From Heliocidaris erythrogramma (taxonomy: Eukaryota > Echinodermata > Echinoidea > Camarodonta > Echinometridae): DNA of 64,000 bases. Where the stretch lies: assembly GCA_025617745.1 (NCBI GenBank), contig CM046857.1, positions 22,411,081 through 22,475,080 on the forward strand, in the 5' to 3' direction. The notes below the pieces were generated by a model. It was given only the letters and a program-made list of their open reading frames with translations, was not told where the DNA came from and searched no databases. Below, piece after piece: positions 44,146 to 54,199 of the stretch (its first letter is position 1; the number at the start of each line of letters is the position of its first letter). Made by a program: the position numbers and the translations under genes.

Positions 44146-45871
44146 TCATCTTTTGTGGCTCTTGCTCTTCTTCTTTGTACTTGAGGAGTGTCCATACTCT
44201 CCTAGGTCCTTCTCCATTAAGTGCTTCTCTGCAGTGGTTTCAGCCAACTGATGAGAAGAACACATAAAAAAAGAAGAAGTGAGACATGGGGGAGGGGTAG
44301 AGGGGTAGAGAGGGAGAGAGAGAAAGAGAAAGAGGGAGATAATAAGAGACAAAGAGAGTGAGAGAGAGAGAGAGGAAGGGGGAGACAGAGACAGAGATGA
44401 AGCAAACACCGATTAAAGAGGGGAAGGTGTTAGATATAAAGTTTGGAAGAACAATTAAAGTGAATTAAAGTGAAAGTGAATACTGAGTGAAAATAGGGAA
44501 AAATAATTATGTTACACAGGATCGCATTTCGATTTTGAACAGCACATTAAAAGACTATTTTGCTTTGTATGTCAGAGTTCCAAATCGCTACTGGAAACTT
44601 GAGCTCTGATAGAACAAGATTCCTGATATAACAAGTTAATTTTGCTGGTCCCAAGTCTTTATGTTTTTTTGTTTTACCCTGATAAAAGGAGATACCTAAT
44701 ATAATTTTTGCGGTCCCAATGTCCTTGTCATAGTGAGTTTCCACTGTACTAAATTCAAATTATGAGCTTCAAATGTTATTTCTATAAAGAGATATTGCAG
44801 TTTACATACACTCTAAATAAACCATAAGGTGAAGTGAGAGAAGACTAGTCGACGCACACCTTTTGTACTCGCACTTGTAAGGGCCCACATGGAACCAAGT
44901 CCGAGTTGGGTTCAACGCGATGTTTTATGTTTTCAATTATTTTCTCTATACTCCTTATAACCCACTAATCCATAGAAGGTTACATAAAGTGCTTTGAGGT
45001 TAATGTTATAGATTCTAACTGTACATTTTTTTTTTTAGTTGACTGGTACACTTTAAGGCAGTACTTGATAGTGACATGTAATTGGCATAATCATATGCTA
45101 CTATGGACTGTAGAATCCTTATACCTTATAGTCTGGACAATTATGTTATCAACTTGGTTTTAGAATGCATACTAGATTGATGGCATGATATAGACAGATG
45201 GATTGATTTTCGGTTCACTTTTAAGAATATACTGATAAACTTAAAATATTGCAAAAGAAAGTTATTCGGCTTATTAGCAATTCTAATTTTAGACAGCCTA
45301 GTAAGCATTATTCCTTGAGATGAAATTGCTGCATTTTGATGAGCTTGTGTCATTCAATAGTATGCTTTTTGTGTTTAAACTTCAGTTTTGTCCTCAGGTT
45401 TGCCTGTTAAAAGACCTATTTTCCTGTAACTCCCAGATACGTAGTTACAATACGCGTCAAAGTAACCTTGTGCATCAACCTCATGTAAGGACAGATGTTG
45501 CACTGAATTCCTTTCAAATCACACTCTTACTGTATTCAGACTTTTGTGTAAATCATATCTGTTCAGATAATTGAAATAGATTGCCACTATTACTTTGTGT
45601 ACTACAGTCAAACCTGCTTTAGCGACCACCTGTCTTGAACAACATTTCTCATTGAAATGTGTATTGAAGGAACCTGTCCATAAAGGCCACCTGCTCATAA
45701 AGACTGCTTTTCTTGTCTCCCCTGAGTGGTCTTTATAGACAGGTTTCACTGTATTAGTATTATAGTGAGGATTACCCAGTCAGCCTGTGTGTGTGTGTGT
45801 GTATGTGTGTGTGTTTTGCATGTGTATGTGACAACTTGATGCATACAGCACGATTAGCCGCTCACGGCTGT

Positions 45872-45911
<40 letters not shown>

Positions 45912-47636
45912 ATGATGTTTTTAGCTACATAGCCTTGTTACATAACAAGGTTACATAACCTTGCCATTTCCTTGTAATCAGTTTTGTACATTGTCATGTT
46001 CTTTTGTTTATATTCTTCTCGATTTCGGTTGGCGGACTTTGGGGTCTGCTTATTTTGGGGATCTGGGCGCGTGTGACTGGATCGTATCCATAGAGTTGCA
46101 TGCATGTACATGTAACTCTATGATAGTATCTTATTATCTCCCATGTTTTGAGCTTTTGCAGATCCTTGAAACACGTTGGTCTCTTTGCCGGTCCGCCCCG
46201 AGAATGAGAGGTCCTTCTTTCTCAGGGGCCCCCCCCCTCACAAGCATAGCTTTTTTTGGTCCTAATTTGCATCATGTTTGTTCGTCATGATTGCTATGTC
46301 TGGTTTTTTAATAAATTGAATTGAATTGAATTGAAATATTGACAGCTCTAGGTCAGTGACCATTAGTAAGAAGTAAAATATATTTGTCAGGGTTGGCATG
46401 ATTTAAATCAACTTGATTTGAAAAAAGAAAGATTCGAATAAAAAAAAAAAAAAAGGAAATTTTGTTGATGCAACAAAAATAAAATCACTCAAAAATCATT
46501 GTTTGACTTTTAAAGGAATTCAGGCTAAAAAATTCAGTGAGAGATTTTGTACTTCAATAATGTCTGACATCAGATCTACCAAAATAAGCTGTTTCTCATC
46601 TATAGGAGCAACAGTTACAGCTATAACTAAATAAAAAATTTAAAAAATAGATTTAAATAAAATAAAAGGTTATTTGAATCAAATAAATCCAATTACATGT
46701 ATGTTATTTAACCCAGATATTGGTAACGAAATATTGACCACTATAACTTACCATGTCTAATAGTAGTTCAATTTTAAGTTTTAGTAGATTGTTTTCTTCC
46801 GCTAAAGATTGGTTCTGCTTTCTCAGTTTGATGAAATCTCTCTGACTGACCCCTCCTGCATTGCCAGACTCTGTCAGAGATGAGAAAGATCCCAGTAAGC
46901 AAGGTTGACAGCGGGAAAAATACAACACATTGTAAAGGATATTTTAGCTCTAAGGAAGCATGTTTTGACGTTAGACACAGATAGATTTCGACTCTCTACG
47001 GAAACGTCTCCCCCCCCCCCCCACTATACACTTCATAGTGTCTTATATTGTATTTCGATATATACATGTAGGTACATGACATTGTTATGGGTTTTTTGTT
47101 TGTCCTACAGTTACCATAATTAGCTTGATGTAACGCACTCATGATACCATCAATATGTGGGGCTGTGTCAATTTCGGCAGCAGTCACAACCTCTAAGTTG
47201 AAGAGGTAAAGACACCAGTATAATCAGTAAATAAATGAGAAAATATTTCCTTCTACATTTTAGGATGATAGAATATCTGATTTCATGCCACATTCTTCAA
47301 TAGGATCTTTATTATCTTGATCAAGTGAAATTTTCAGGCTGTTTTGGCCGGCGATCTTGCTCACATATGTGCTAGAGATCACATACTTGCTATGGGAGGC
47401 AATTAATGTACTAAAGTGTACTAAAGGTACAGGAAAGCTAACTCACCTGCAATCCAAACTCCATTGTCTTCATCAAACTTGAGTTCTTGACCTCCGAGCT
47501 TGACCTTTGGCTGCCCATAGGTCATTCCATACTCTTCCTCTCTGATAGAGCTCTCTAGGCGATTCAAGTTGTTGAGGGAGGCAGACCTTCTTGGAGGCGT
47601 CTTCTTTGTGTTGAACTTATTCCCAAGAAGAGGCAT
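44146..47636 (-). CDS. CBY1: Protein chibby homolog 1 (CBY1), three coding exons
   Basis: Exons on the minus strand are 47636-47447, 46870-46752 and 44247-44146, with phases 1 and 0 at GT..AG introns, giving 136 aa against 126 in human. Chibby works at the distal appendages and transition zone of centrioles for ciliogenesis, and it antagonises beta-catenin. Exon 1 starts MPLLGNKFNTKKTPPRRSAS, with the RRSAS context around Ser20, the Akt/14-3-3 site in vertebrates. It continues to GGQELKFDEDNGVWIA, the conserved chibby core. Exon 2 begins the coiled coil, with leucines 79, 86, 93 and 100 in perfect heptads and AEENNLLKLKIELLLDM. Exon 3 gives LAETTAEKHLMEKDL and the basic tail KKKSKSHKR, matching the family's nuclear signal. 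Intron 2 carries a LINE fragment. The 5' UTR is not resolved; an acceptor-like CTACTCCAG lies upstream, near 47678. Confidence 0.93.
44290..44395 (+). repeat. GA-rich simple repeat
   Basis: AGAGAGAAAGAG-like runs lie in the CBY1 intron 2 flank just beyond exon 3. Serine/leucine ORFs on the minus strand come from this run. Confidence 0.85.
44600..44746. mobile_element. Partial pogo/Tc1-like MITE
   Basis: GTGAGTTTCCACTG followed by TA is a right end of the CAGTGGAA family. Internal words CTGATATAACAAG and TTGCTGGTCCCAAG match the inverted interior of 39731-40319. The left end is worn or missing. Confidence 0.5.
45605..45751. mobile_element. pogo/Tc1-like MITE, 147 bp, inside the LINE
   Basis: TA, then CAGTCAAACCTGC, and at the right CAGGTTTCACTG then TA. 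Inner words GCGACCACCTGTC and AAGGCCACCTGCTCATAAAG repeat in both directions. It is a distinct subfamily from 6607 and 41775. Confidence 0.75.
45872..45910 (+). repeat. 39-nt homopolymer of G
   Basis: Thirty-nine consecutive G residues on the plus strand follow a GT repeat (45787-45822). The true length is uncertain because such runs are hard to sequence. Confidence 0.8.
47212..47400 (+). repeat. Dispersed repeat family B, copy 3
   Basis: It carries CACCAGTATAATCAGTA, CTTCCTTCTACATTTTAGGA, TCTGATTTCATGCCA and CATATGTGCTAGAGATCACA. It ends about 45 bp from the CBY1 exon 1 splice donor. Confidence 0.75.
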
Positions 47637-47887
47637 GGCTGATTGGTGTGGAGATCAATGTCAGAATGGAAGCGACTGGACTGGAGTAGAGGAAGATTCA
47701 ATTAAAATGACATAGTTAATGTTATATAAAACAAAATAATTCGTGGGGAAGATCAAGTGAAATTAGGGTCATTAAACACTCAATCTTTGGTTTATTAATT
47801 TCAGTATCAAGGTTTTGATGAAAATTATCCAGTCTATGCCCCCAAGTCTCATCATTATGTATTTGGCGTCACCTTTGCCTGAGAGCA

Positions 47888-48225
47888 CTTATACATGTAC
47901 AAGCTTATCTGAAGATAACCTTGTACTCCAGACTAGCTTTTACGGGTGAATAGGCTTCAATAGCTTTTGTGTGTATCAGCAGGCCCTTTTCCAGGCTGGA
48001 TCATTCATACAGGAGAGGAAAATAATTATTTAAAATTTCACTTTCAAGTCTGAATCCCTACATTTGTGGCAAAGTAAGAGTTGAAGAGTCCCTGAATCAG
48101 GTAATCTAGCAAATTTAAGAAAATTAAATCTTGTTTAGAGCAATTTTGTTGTCTGCTTTTGACTGCTGCAACAGTGAATGTTGGACACAGTCCCACATAG
48201 GCAAGGGCCTATGCTATGAGTATGA
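47888..48225 (+). repeat. Dispersed repeat family A, copy 3
   Basis: Complete order of blocks: ACAAGCTTATCTGAAGATAA, GGTGAATAGGCTTCAATAGC, TGGATCATTCATACAGG, AAAATTTCACTTTCAAG, GAGTCCCTGAATCAGGTAAT and ACAGTCCCACATAGGC. A second, truncated copy follows at 48254-48330 and is cut by the LTR retrotransposon. Confidence 0.8.
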
Positions 48226-48330
48226 AGTATGACTATGAGTGAGTAAGAGTTGAAGAGTCCCACTTATACATGTACAAGCTTATCTGAAGATAACCTTGTA
48301 CTCCAGACTAGCTTTTACGGGTGAATAGGC

Positions 48331-48511
48331 TGTGTCAATGGCCAGATTTTATGGGGAAAAGATAATTGTATTCGACTCAAATAAAGTGACACGTTCAACA
48401 CTATCTGTGGTACACGTAGCGAATGCCTGTATTATGTGGTATCTCGCCCCGGGTCAGGGGTCACTCCAAACAGTGTGTGATTTGCATATAACTAGTCTAC
48501 ATATTGAGACA
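48331..48511 (-). repeat. 3' LTR
   Basis: On the minus strand it starts TGTCTCAATATGTAGACTAG and ends CCATTGACACA, the usual TG..CA form. It is 181 bp, short for the class. Confidence 0.9.
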
Positions 48512-48531
48512 TCCTCTCCTTTTTGTTTTTT
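48512..48531 (-). promoter_or_regulatory. Polypurine tract
   Basis: Immediately upstream of the 3' LTR on the minus strand, ACAAAAAGGAGAGGA abuts the LTR TG. Position and composition match the plus-strand primer of LTR retroelements and fix the LTR edge. Confidence 0.8.
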
Positions 48532-49281
48532 GAGACTCTGAGTTGTGGGTATACAATGTGGCTACACAGTTTCCCTTGAACGTTGGGATATACAGGTATA
48601 CAGACTCAATTTCAATATTCTGACATACATAACACTCAGTGTACACAATAGATATAAACACTCGTAAACAATGAGTGGCATTAACAGTTAATACTTTGTT
48701 GGCACATCACTGCTTTTGATTGAAACAAATAGCGTGTAACACACCGAGAGCGCATCAACGCTTTCATTATCTCCAATTTTTTTTTTTTTCCAAAATGAGC
48801 GCTTCTGTTTGTTTTTTGTTTTTCGCAGAAGACTTTTGTTTGGCTAAGTTACATTATTTATTTCTTTCCTTCAAAAGTATCAGTGAGTACAGCAATGCAC
48901 GGAACACTTCAATATCTTGTCAACTCTGGAAATTTCAAAACCTTATTAAACACTTTCCATAAAGTTCAATATGAAAACATATTCCAAACAACCCATTGTA
49001 CATCTTGTTTCAACGCCTCGCAATGATTAATTTGTTTTCTTTTATGTAGGCCCAAATGAATGGATTCATTTAAGCTAGAGCAATAAAAGACCAGAAACAA
49101 GTCCTAATTAAAAAGATTAAATGCAATTGCATGCCTATAACGTCACAAGATGAACATTGAGTTCTTTAACAAATAACACATAAATTCACATCATGTAGTA
49201 CATAAATACAACCCTAGTAGCATAGCCTATAATGCTACCAATGGAGGTGATGAATATATATAATGAGATGATCATCCCTTA
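48532..49281 (-). other. Non-coding region between integrase stop and 3' LTR
   Basis: About 750 bp without a recognisable ORF. It is AT-rich compared with the element's coding part. I see no env-like gene. Confidence 0.5.
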
Positions 49282-49881
49282 TTACTTCAGGACATAATCA
49301 CGATAGAAAGATGGTGTCTTCACCTCTCTACCTGATCGTGTTTTTCTTGTGTTGTCCCTTGAATTTTGTGTTGTCTCTCGTTTTGTGTTTGTCGTATGTT
49401 GATTACTGTTAGTCTTCGTGGCAGACTCGTTTTTCTTGTCACCCTTTTCCTGTGTTGCCATTGTTTGTGTTGTGTCTGTTTTTCTGTTTGTCCCGATTCC
49501 TTTGTCATGACCCCGACTGTTAGTGTTAGTGTTAGTAGTGGGGTTAGGTTTGTTCTGCTGGTTTGGCAGTTCGTCAGTCTTCCTCAAGTCCTTGCGATTT
49601 CGACGAAATCTCTGACCGAGATCAGTCTCTAGTTCGTAGGATCGCTCATCGAGTCTCTTCAGAACAATAGCTTTTTGCCACACATGATCTCCGAGTTTGT
49701 ATGGTTTCATTCTGATCGTGTCTCCTTCCTGTAGGATTGGCAAGTCCTTCGCATTTTTGTTGTAGTTGCGCGCTTGTTTTCGCTGCTGAACTTTCATCTT
49801 TCGCTTTTCCTCAGTCAGGATCTCTGCCCCTCTTGGCTTTAGGAGTTGCCCAGTCGATGGGAGCGTCGTTCTGGACATCAT
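49282..49881 (-). pseudogene. Integrase C-terminal remnant
   Basis: The 199-aa frame begins with the segment that normally follows the integrase core (SRTTLPSTGQLLKPRG). It continues through EGDTIRMKPYKLGDHVWQKA, typical of the chromatin/DNA-binding C-terminal domain, to an Asn/Thr/Lys-rich tail. The zinc-binding HHCC domain and the DDE catalytic core are absent. It overlaps the end of the RNase H frame in another frame (49811-49881), marking the deletion scar. Confidence 0.8.
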
Positions 49882-51196
49882 AATGAAGCATACGCATCAG
49901 CATTCCCTGTAGCCTCCTCGGCGCTCGATGTAATGGCTTCTTTACGATCGTTTCCAGGGGCTTGTGGTCGCTATGCACTGTTACACGCCTTCCAAACGTG
50001 TATTGGTGGAACCTTTCAAGTGAGAACACTATCGCCAATGCCTCCTTCTCTATCTGTGCGTAGCGTTGTTCCGTCTCAGTCAGTGCACGGCTTGCATAGG
50101 CAACAGGTCTTCCTTCTTGCAGGAGAGCGGTCCCCAATCCAGATTTACTTGCATCACACTGGATTACCAACTCTTTCTCAGGGTTGTAGTAAGCGAGGAT
50201 AGGTGCCTCGGTGAGGAGTCTCTTCATCTCCCTCATGGCTTTCTTATGTTCAGGCTTCCAAACCCACTGTGCTCCTTTGCGTGTCAGACTTCGTAGGGGT
50301 TCAAATGTCTCTGACAGCCTTGGGAGGAATCTGGCAAGATACTGAACACTTCCTTGTAGTCTTTGGACCTCTACTGCATTAGTAGGATTCGGCAGTTCAA
50401 GGATGGCCTTCACCTTTTCTGGGTCCGGTTTCAGTCCTTCTGCGCTTACGACGTGTCCCAAGAGTACCACTCTAGGTACCCTGATCACAGATTTGCTCTT
50501 GTTCAGCTTTATGTCCTTGTCTCGACATCGTTCCAGGAGAGCCCTCAACCTCTGGTCATGGTTCTCCTCTGCTTCTCGATCGGTAGAACCTACACCGAAG
50601 ACTATTATGTCATCCGCCACACATTCTATCCCTTCCAGTCCTGATAGGGCTTGTTGTAGCTTTTTCTGGAATATTTCCGAGCTCACTTTCAGACCGAACG
50701 GCAATCGCCGCCATCTGAATCTCCTGAAGGGCGTGTTCATGGTCGTCAGGTAGCTGCTGTCACGGTCAAGCTCGCAGTGCAAGTACCCGGATTTCAAGTC
50801 AAGCTTCGACAAGATCCTTGCCTTGGAGAGCTCTGGCAGTATGTCATCCATGACTGGGAGGCGGTGTGTCTCTCTCTGTAGGGCTTTGTTCAGCGGACGA
50901 GGATCGATACAGAACCTTAAGTCTTTGGACCCCTTCTTCTCGGTGACCACCAATCGGCTGCACCAGTCTGTGGGTTCATCTACAGGCGCCAAGATGTCCT
51001 GTTCCACGAGGTCTTCCAGTCCTTTTTTTACTTTCTCTTTTAGGGCAACTGGGATAGGTTTTGCTCTGCACTGGGTAGGCCTCGCACCACTTCTTTCATC
51101 GGTGACCAAGTGCACGAGTCCGGCCAGTTTTCCAGGTTTTGTCATCGTCATCGTCAAACTCTGCAACGAGCCCCGTCTCACCTTCATCCTCAACAC
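49811..51196 (-). pseudogene. Reverse transcriptase and RNase H (second, longer copy)
   Basis: A 461-aa open frame. RT motifs in order: FCIDPRPLNKAL, LSKLDLKSGYLHCELD, RRLPFGLKVSSEIF, and the catalytic box VADDIIVFG with both aspartates present. RNase H follows: QCDASKSGLG, EKEALAIVFSLERFHQYTFG and VHSDHKPL. The frame leaves the family sequence after MLHYDV, where the rest of RNase H and most of integrase are missing. Upstream it is frameshifted from the protease by a 5-bp loss near 51145, so the frame would not be translated as the normal polyprotein. Confidence 0.88.
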
Positions 51197-51674
51197 TGTG
51201 CAGTTGGTTGAAGTTCTCGTAATTGACCTTGATAAGCTTCATGGCTTCAGAGGCATTTCGACTCAGTAGTGGGACCCGGTCCTCGTCGATTACGGCGAAT
51301 TCTACCCTATACTTTTTTCTGTTTCTTGGGTTCCGTAGGATCAGCTTCGATCGCCCTACCGCCACAATACTGGATTCATTGTACATGCGGATTTCGGTGT
51401 CCTTCTTGTCGACCTCTGCTGTCACATACTTCTTGGGTATGACATTTATTGTTGCGCCCGAGTCAATTTGGAATTTAACCGGCACATCATTGACTAGCAT
51501 TTCTGCATAGAGCGGTTTCTTCTTGCCATTGGTCGAGTTTGTGTTTATCTCTTCCACACAGTTGACCGATTCCACTTCCGATTCAGATTCGGTTCCATCC
51601 AAGTGCTCAACCGTTCTCACATATTTACTTGGGGATTTACTGTTGCAGCAGCACGCAAAGTGGTTTTGCTTCAT
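51096..51674 (-). pseudogene. Aspartic protease segment, second copy, frameshifted at its end
   Basis: The frame carries the end of the zinc-knuckle region (KQNHFACCC) and a retropepsin with IDSGATINVIP. It runs into the RT linker, then loses frame in a short GTCATC repeat where the other copy has five more bases. The last residues (after FDDDD) are out of frame. Confidence 0.8.
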
Positions 51675-52254
51675 GCATTTCTTGCACTTCTTTCCCCACG
51701 CTGGGCAGTCCTTTTTCTACGTGATTTTCCACAAAACTTGCACTTTATTGTTCCTTGTTCTTTCCTTCCTACATTCTCTTTCTTTCTTCCTGCTATTGGT
51801 CGCTTCTTGATCGCATTCACTCGCACTTCATCCTCTCCTCTTAGTGCTCTCAGCTGCGATGTTGTCGCTTCCGCTGATCGGCAGATATCAATTGCCCCAG
51901 ACAAGCTCAAGTTCCTCTTTTGTAGCAGAACCTTACGAGTAGTATGGTCTCTTATCCCAAGTATCACTCTATCTCGTATCAGTGACTCTTCTATCTCCCC
52001 AAAGTTACAACTCTTCACCATGTCTTTCAGTACATTCACGTAGGTGTCTATATCTTCCTCTTCTCTCTGCTCTCTTTTGTTGAACACATACCTTTCGTAG
52101 GTTTCATTCCTTTCTCCGATAATGACACTCGTCATTTTTTGAATGATCAGTCCCGCATCGTACTCGTCCTCCGCGGCGGCGAACGTCAACGAGTTGAACA
52201 CACGGAGCGCCTCTGGGCCCGCTGTGTTAAGGAATACAGCGCGACGGTAGGCCT
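51671..52254 (-). pseudogene. Gag, second copy, 5'-truncated
   Basis: It contains the capsid region from just before VFNSLTFAAAEDEYD to the first half of the zinc knuckle (CKFCGKS). It lacks the N-terminus because it starts at the duplication junction near 52255. It is nearly identical to the matching part of 53264-53980. Confidence 0.85.
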
Positions 52255-53267
52255 CGAAATATTTCCGAGCTCACTTTCAGACCGAACGGCAATCGCCGCC
52301 ATTTGAATCTCCTGAAGGGCGTGTTCATGGTCGTCAGGTAGCTGCTGTCACGGTCAAGCTCGCAGTGCAAGTACCCGGATTTCAAGTCAAGCTTCGACAA
52401 GATCCTTGCCTTGGAGAGCTCTGGCAGTATGTCATCCATGACTGGGAGGCGGTGTGTCTCTCTCTGTAGGGCTTTGTTCAGCGGACGAGGATCGATACAG
52501 AACCTTAAGTCTTTGGACCCCTTCTTCTCGGTGACCACCAATCGGCTGCACCAGTCTGTGGGTTCATCTACAGGCGCCAAGATGTCCTGTTCCACGAGGT
52601 CTTCCAGTCCTTTTTTTACTTTCTCTTTTAGGGCAACTGGGATAGGTTTTGCTCTGCACTGGGTAGGCCTCGCACCACTTCTTTCATCGGTGACCAAGTG
52701 CACGAGTCCGGCCAATTTTCCAGGTTTTGTGTCATTGAACACATCGTCAAACTCTGCAACGAGCCCCGTCTCACCTTCATCCTCAACACTGTGCAGTTGG
52801 TTGAAGTTGTCGTAATTGACCTTGATAAGCTTCATGGCTTCAGAGGCATTTCGACTCAGTAGTGGGACCCGGTCCTCGTCGATTACGACGAATTCTACCC
52901 TATACTTTTTTCTGTTTCTTGGGATCCGTAGGATCAGCTTCGATCGCCCTACCGCCACAATACTGGATTCATTGTACATGCGGATTTCGGTGTCCTTCTT
53001 GTCGACCTCTGCTGTCACATACTTCTTGGGTATGACATTTATTGTTGCGCCCGAGTCAATTTGGAATTTAACCGGCACATCATTGACTAGCATTTCTGCA
53101 TAGAGCGGTTTCTTCTTGGCATTGGTCGAGTTTGTGTTTATCTCTTCCACACAGTTGACCGATTCCACTTCCGATTCAGATTCGGTTCCATCCAAGTGCT
53201 CAACCGTTCTCACATATTTACTTGGGGATTTACTGTTGCAGCAGCACGCAAAGTGGTTTTGCTTCAT
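52227..53267 (-). pseudogene. Protease and 5' half of reverse transcriptase, first copy
   Basis: A 346-aa frame with KQNHFACCC, the protease IDSGATINVIP and RT up to FGLKVSSEIF. The next bases are the junction back into gag, adding a short foreign tail. Unlike the second copy it has no frameshift in the protease-RT linker, but RT stops before the VADD box, so it cannot be active alone. Confidence 0.87.
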
Positions 53268-53980
53268 GCATTTCTTGCACTTCTTTCCCCACGCTGGGCA
53301 GTCCTTTTTCTACGTGATTTTCCACAAAACTTGCACTTTATTGTTCCTTGTTCTTTCCTTCCTACATTCTCTTTCTTTCTTCCTGCTATTGGTCGCTTCT
53401 TGATCGCATTCACTCGCACTTCATCCTCTCCTCTTAGTGCTCTCAGCTGCGATGTTGTCGCTTCCGCTGATCGGCAGATATCAATTGCCCCAGACAAGCT
53501 CAAGTTCCTCTTTTGTAGCAGAACCTTACGAGTAGTATGGTCTCTTATCCCAAGTATCACTCTATCTCGTATCAGTGACTCTTCTATCTCCCCAAAGTTA
53601 CAACTCTTCACCATGTCTTTCAGTACATTCACGTAGGTGTCTATATCTTCCTCTTCTCTCTGCTCTCTTTTGTTGAACACATACCTTTCGTAGGTTTCAT
53701 TCCTTTCTCCGATAATGACACTCGTCATTTTTTGAATGATCAGTCCCACATCGTACTCGTCCTCCGCGGCGGCGAACGTCAACGAGTTGAACACACGGAG
53801 CGCCTCTGGGCCCGCTGTGTTAAGGAATACAGCGCGACGGTAGGCCTTCGTCTTCTTCTCGAGCTCCGTTATTATTTCGTAATTCGTCCACAATTGTTGG
53901 AATAATTTCCACTCTTCGGCCTTATTATCCTTCAATCGTAGTTGAGGAGGAAGTGTAACAGTTACTTGATTACTAGCCAT
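53264..53980 (-). CDS. Gag polyprotein, complete N-terminus, first copy
   Basis: A 238-aa frame with a Ty3/Gypsy capsid: NKREQREEEDIDTYVNVL, then ESLIRDRVILGIRDHTTR, motifs shared with K02A2.6/Mag-like elements. It ends in the first part of a zinc knuckle (CKFCGKS). The remaining knuckle cysteines are in the -1 frame and open the protease frame, with a 4-base overlap of frames (53264-53267). The ATG directly abuts the primer-binding site, leaving no leader between LTR-PBS and gag. Confidence 0.85.
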   Translation of the reverse strand: MASNQVTVTLPPQLRLKDNKAEEWKLFQQLWTNYEIITELEKKTKAYRRAVFLNTAGPEALRVFNSLTFAAAEDEYDVGLIIQKMTSVIIGERNETYERYVFNKREQREEEDIDTYVNVLKDMVKSCNFGEIEESLIRDRVILGIRDHTTRKVLLQKRNLSLSGAIDICRSAEATTSQLRALRGEDEVRVNAIKKRPIAGRKKENVGRKEQGTIKCKFCGKSRRKRTAQRGERSARNA

Positions 53981-53998
53981 CGCGATTCGCTGCCACCA
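53981..53998 (-). promoter_or_regulatory. tRNA primer-binding site
   Basis: The minus strand reads TGGTGGCAGCGAATCGCG directly after the 5' LTR. The plus strand ends in CGCTGCCACCA, the 3' end of some animal tRNA-Leu species including CCA. The inner seven bases may differ from that tRNA, so the primer identity is tentative. Confidence 0.75.
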
Positions 53999-54188
53999 TG
54001 TGTCAATGGCCAGATTTTATGGGGAAAAGATAATTGTATTCGACTCAAATAAAGTGACACGTTCAACACTATCTGTGGTACACGTAGCGAATGCCTGTAT
54101 TATGTGGTATCTCGCCCCGGGTCAGGGGTCACTCCAAACAGTGTGTGATTTGCATATAACTAGTCTACATACATGACATATTGAGACA
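53999..54188 (-). repeat. 5' LTR
   Basis: Identical to the 3' LTR over the shared 171 bp plus the terminal TGTCTCAATA, with an extra TGTCATGTA-like 9-base insertion near its start (plus-strand 54170-54178). Confidence 0.88.
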
Positions 54189-54199
54189 TACATGTAGGC

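Larger units (their letters stand above)
45216..46330 (+). pseudogene. 3' end of a second non-LTR retrotransposon, disrupted
   Basis: Translation near 45240-45560 gives ILQKKVIRLISNSNFRQP and, after an in-frame stop near 45318, KLLHFDELVSFNSMLFVFKL and SYNTRQSNL with VRTDVALNSF. This is the usual C-terminal end of CR1/RTE-like reverse transcriptase ORFs. It is then broken by a MITE (45605-45751), a GT repeat and a 39-base G-tract. The unit closes at about 46306-46330 with AATAAATTGAATTGAATTGA, a short tandem tail common at LINE 3' ends. It lies within CBY1 intron 2. Confidence 0.75.
48331..54188 (-). mobile_element. Ty3/Gypsy-type LTR retrotransposon, young but internally rearranged
   Basis: LTRs lie at 48331-48511 and 53999-54188. 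A tRNA primer site, gag, protease, reverse transcriptase, RNase H and the integrase C-terminus follow on the minus strand. The two LTRs are identical over the 171 bp they share, apart from a 9-base insertion in the right one. The insertion split a family A repeat: its left part ends at 48330 and its right part resumes near 54200. TAGGC occurs on both flanks (48326-48330 and 54195-54199), a likely 5-bp target duplication, though six extra bases sit beside the right LTR. Internally a block of about 1.59 kb is tandemly duplicated and the integrase core is deleted. Protein order places it in Ty3/Gypsy. Confidence 0.9.

Noticed and set aside
49366-53636. Plus-strand ORFs of up to 148 aa opposite the LTR element
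   Set aside because: They are antisense shadows of gag, protease, RT and integrase frames, which carry the real motifs.
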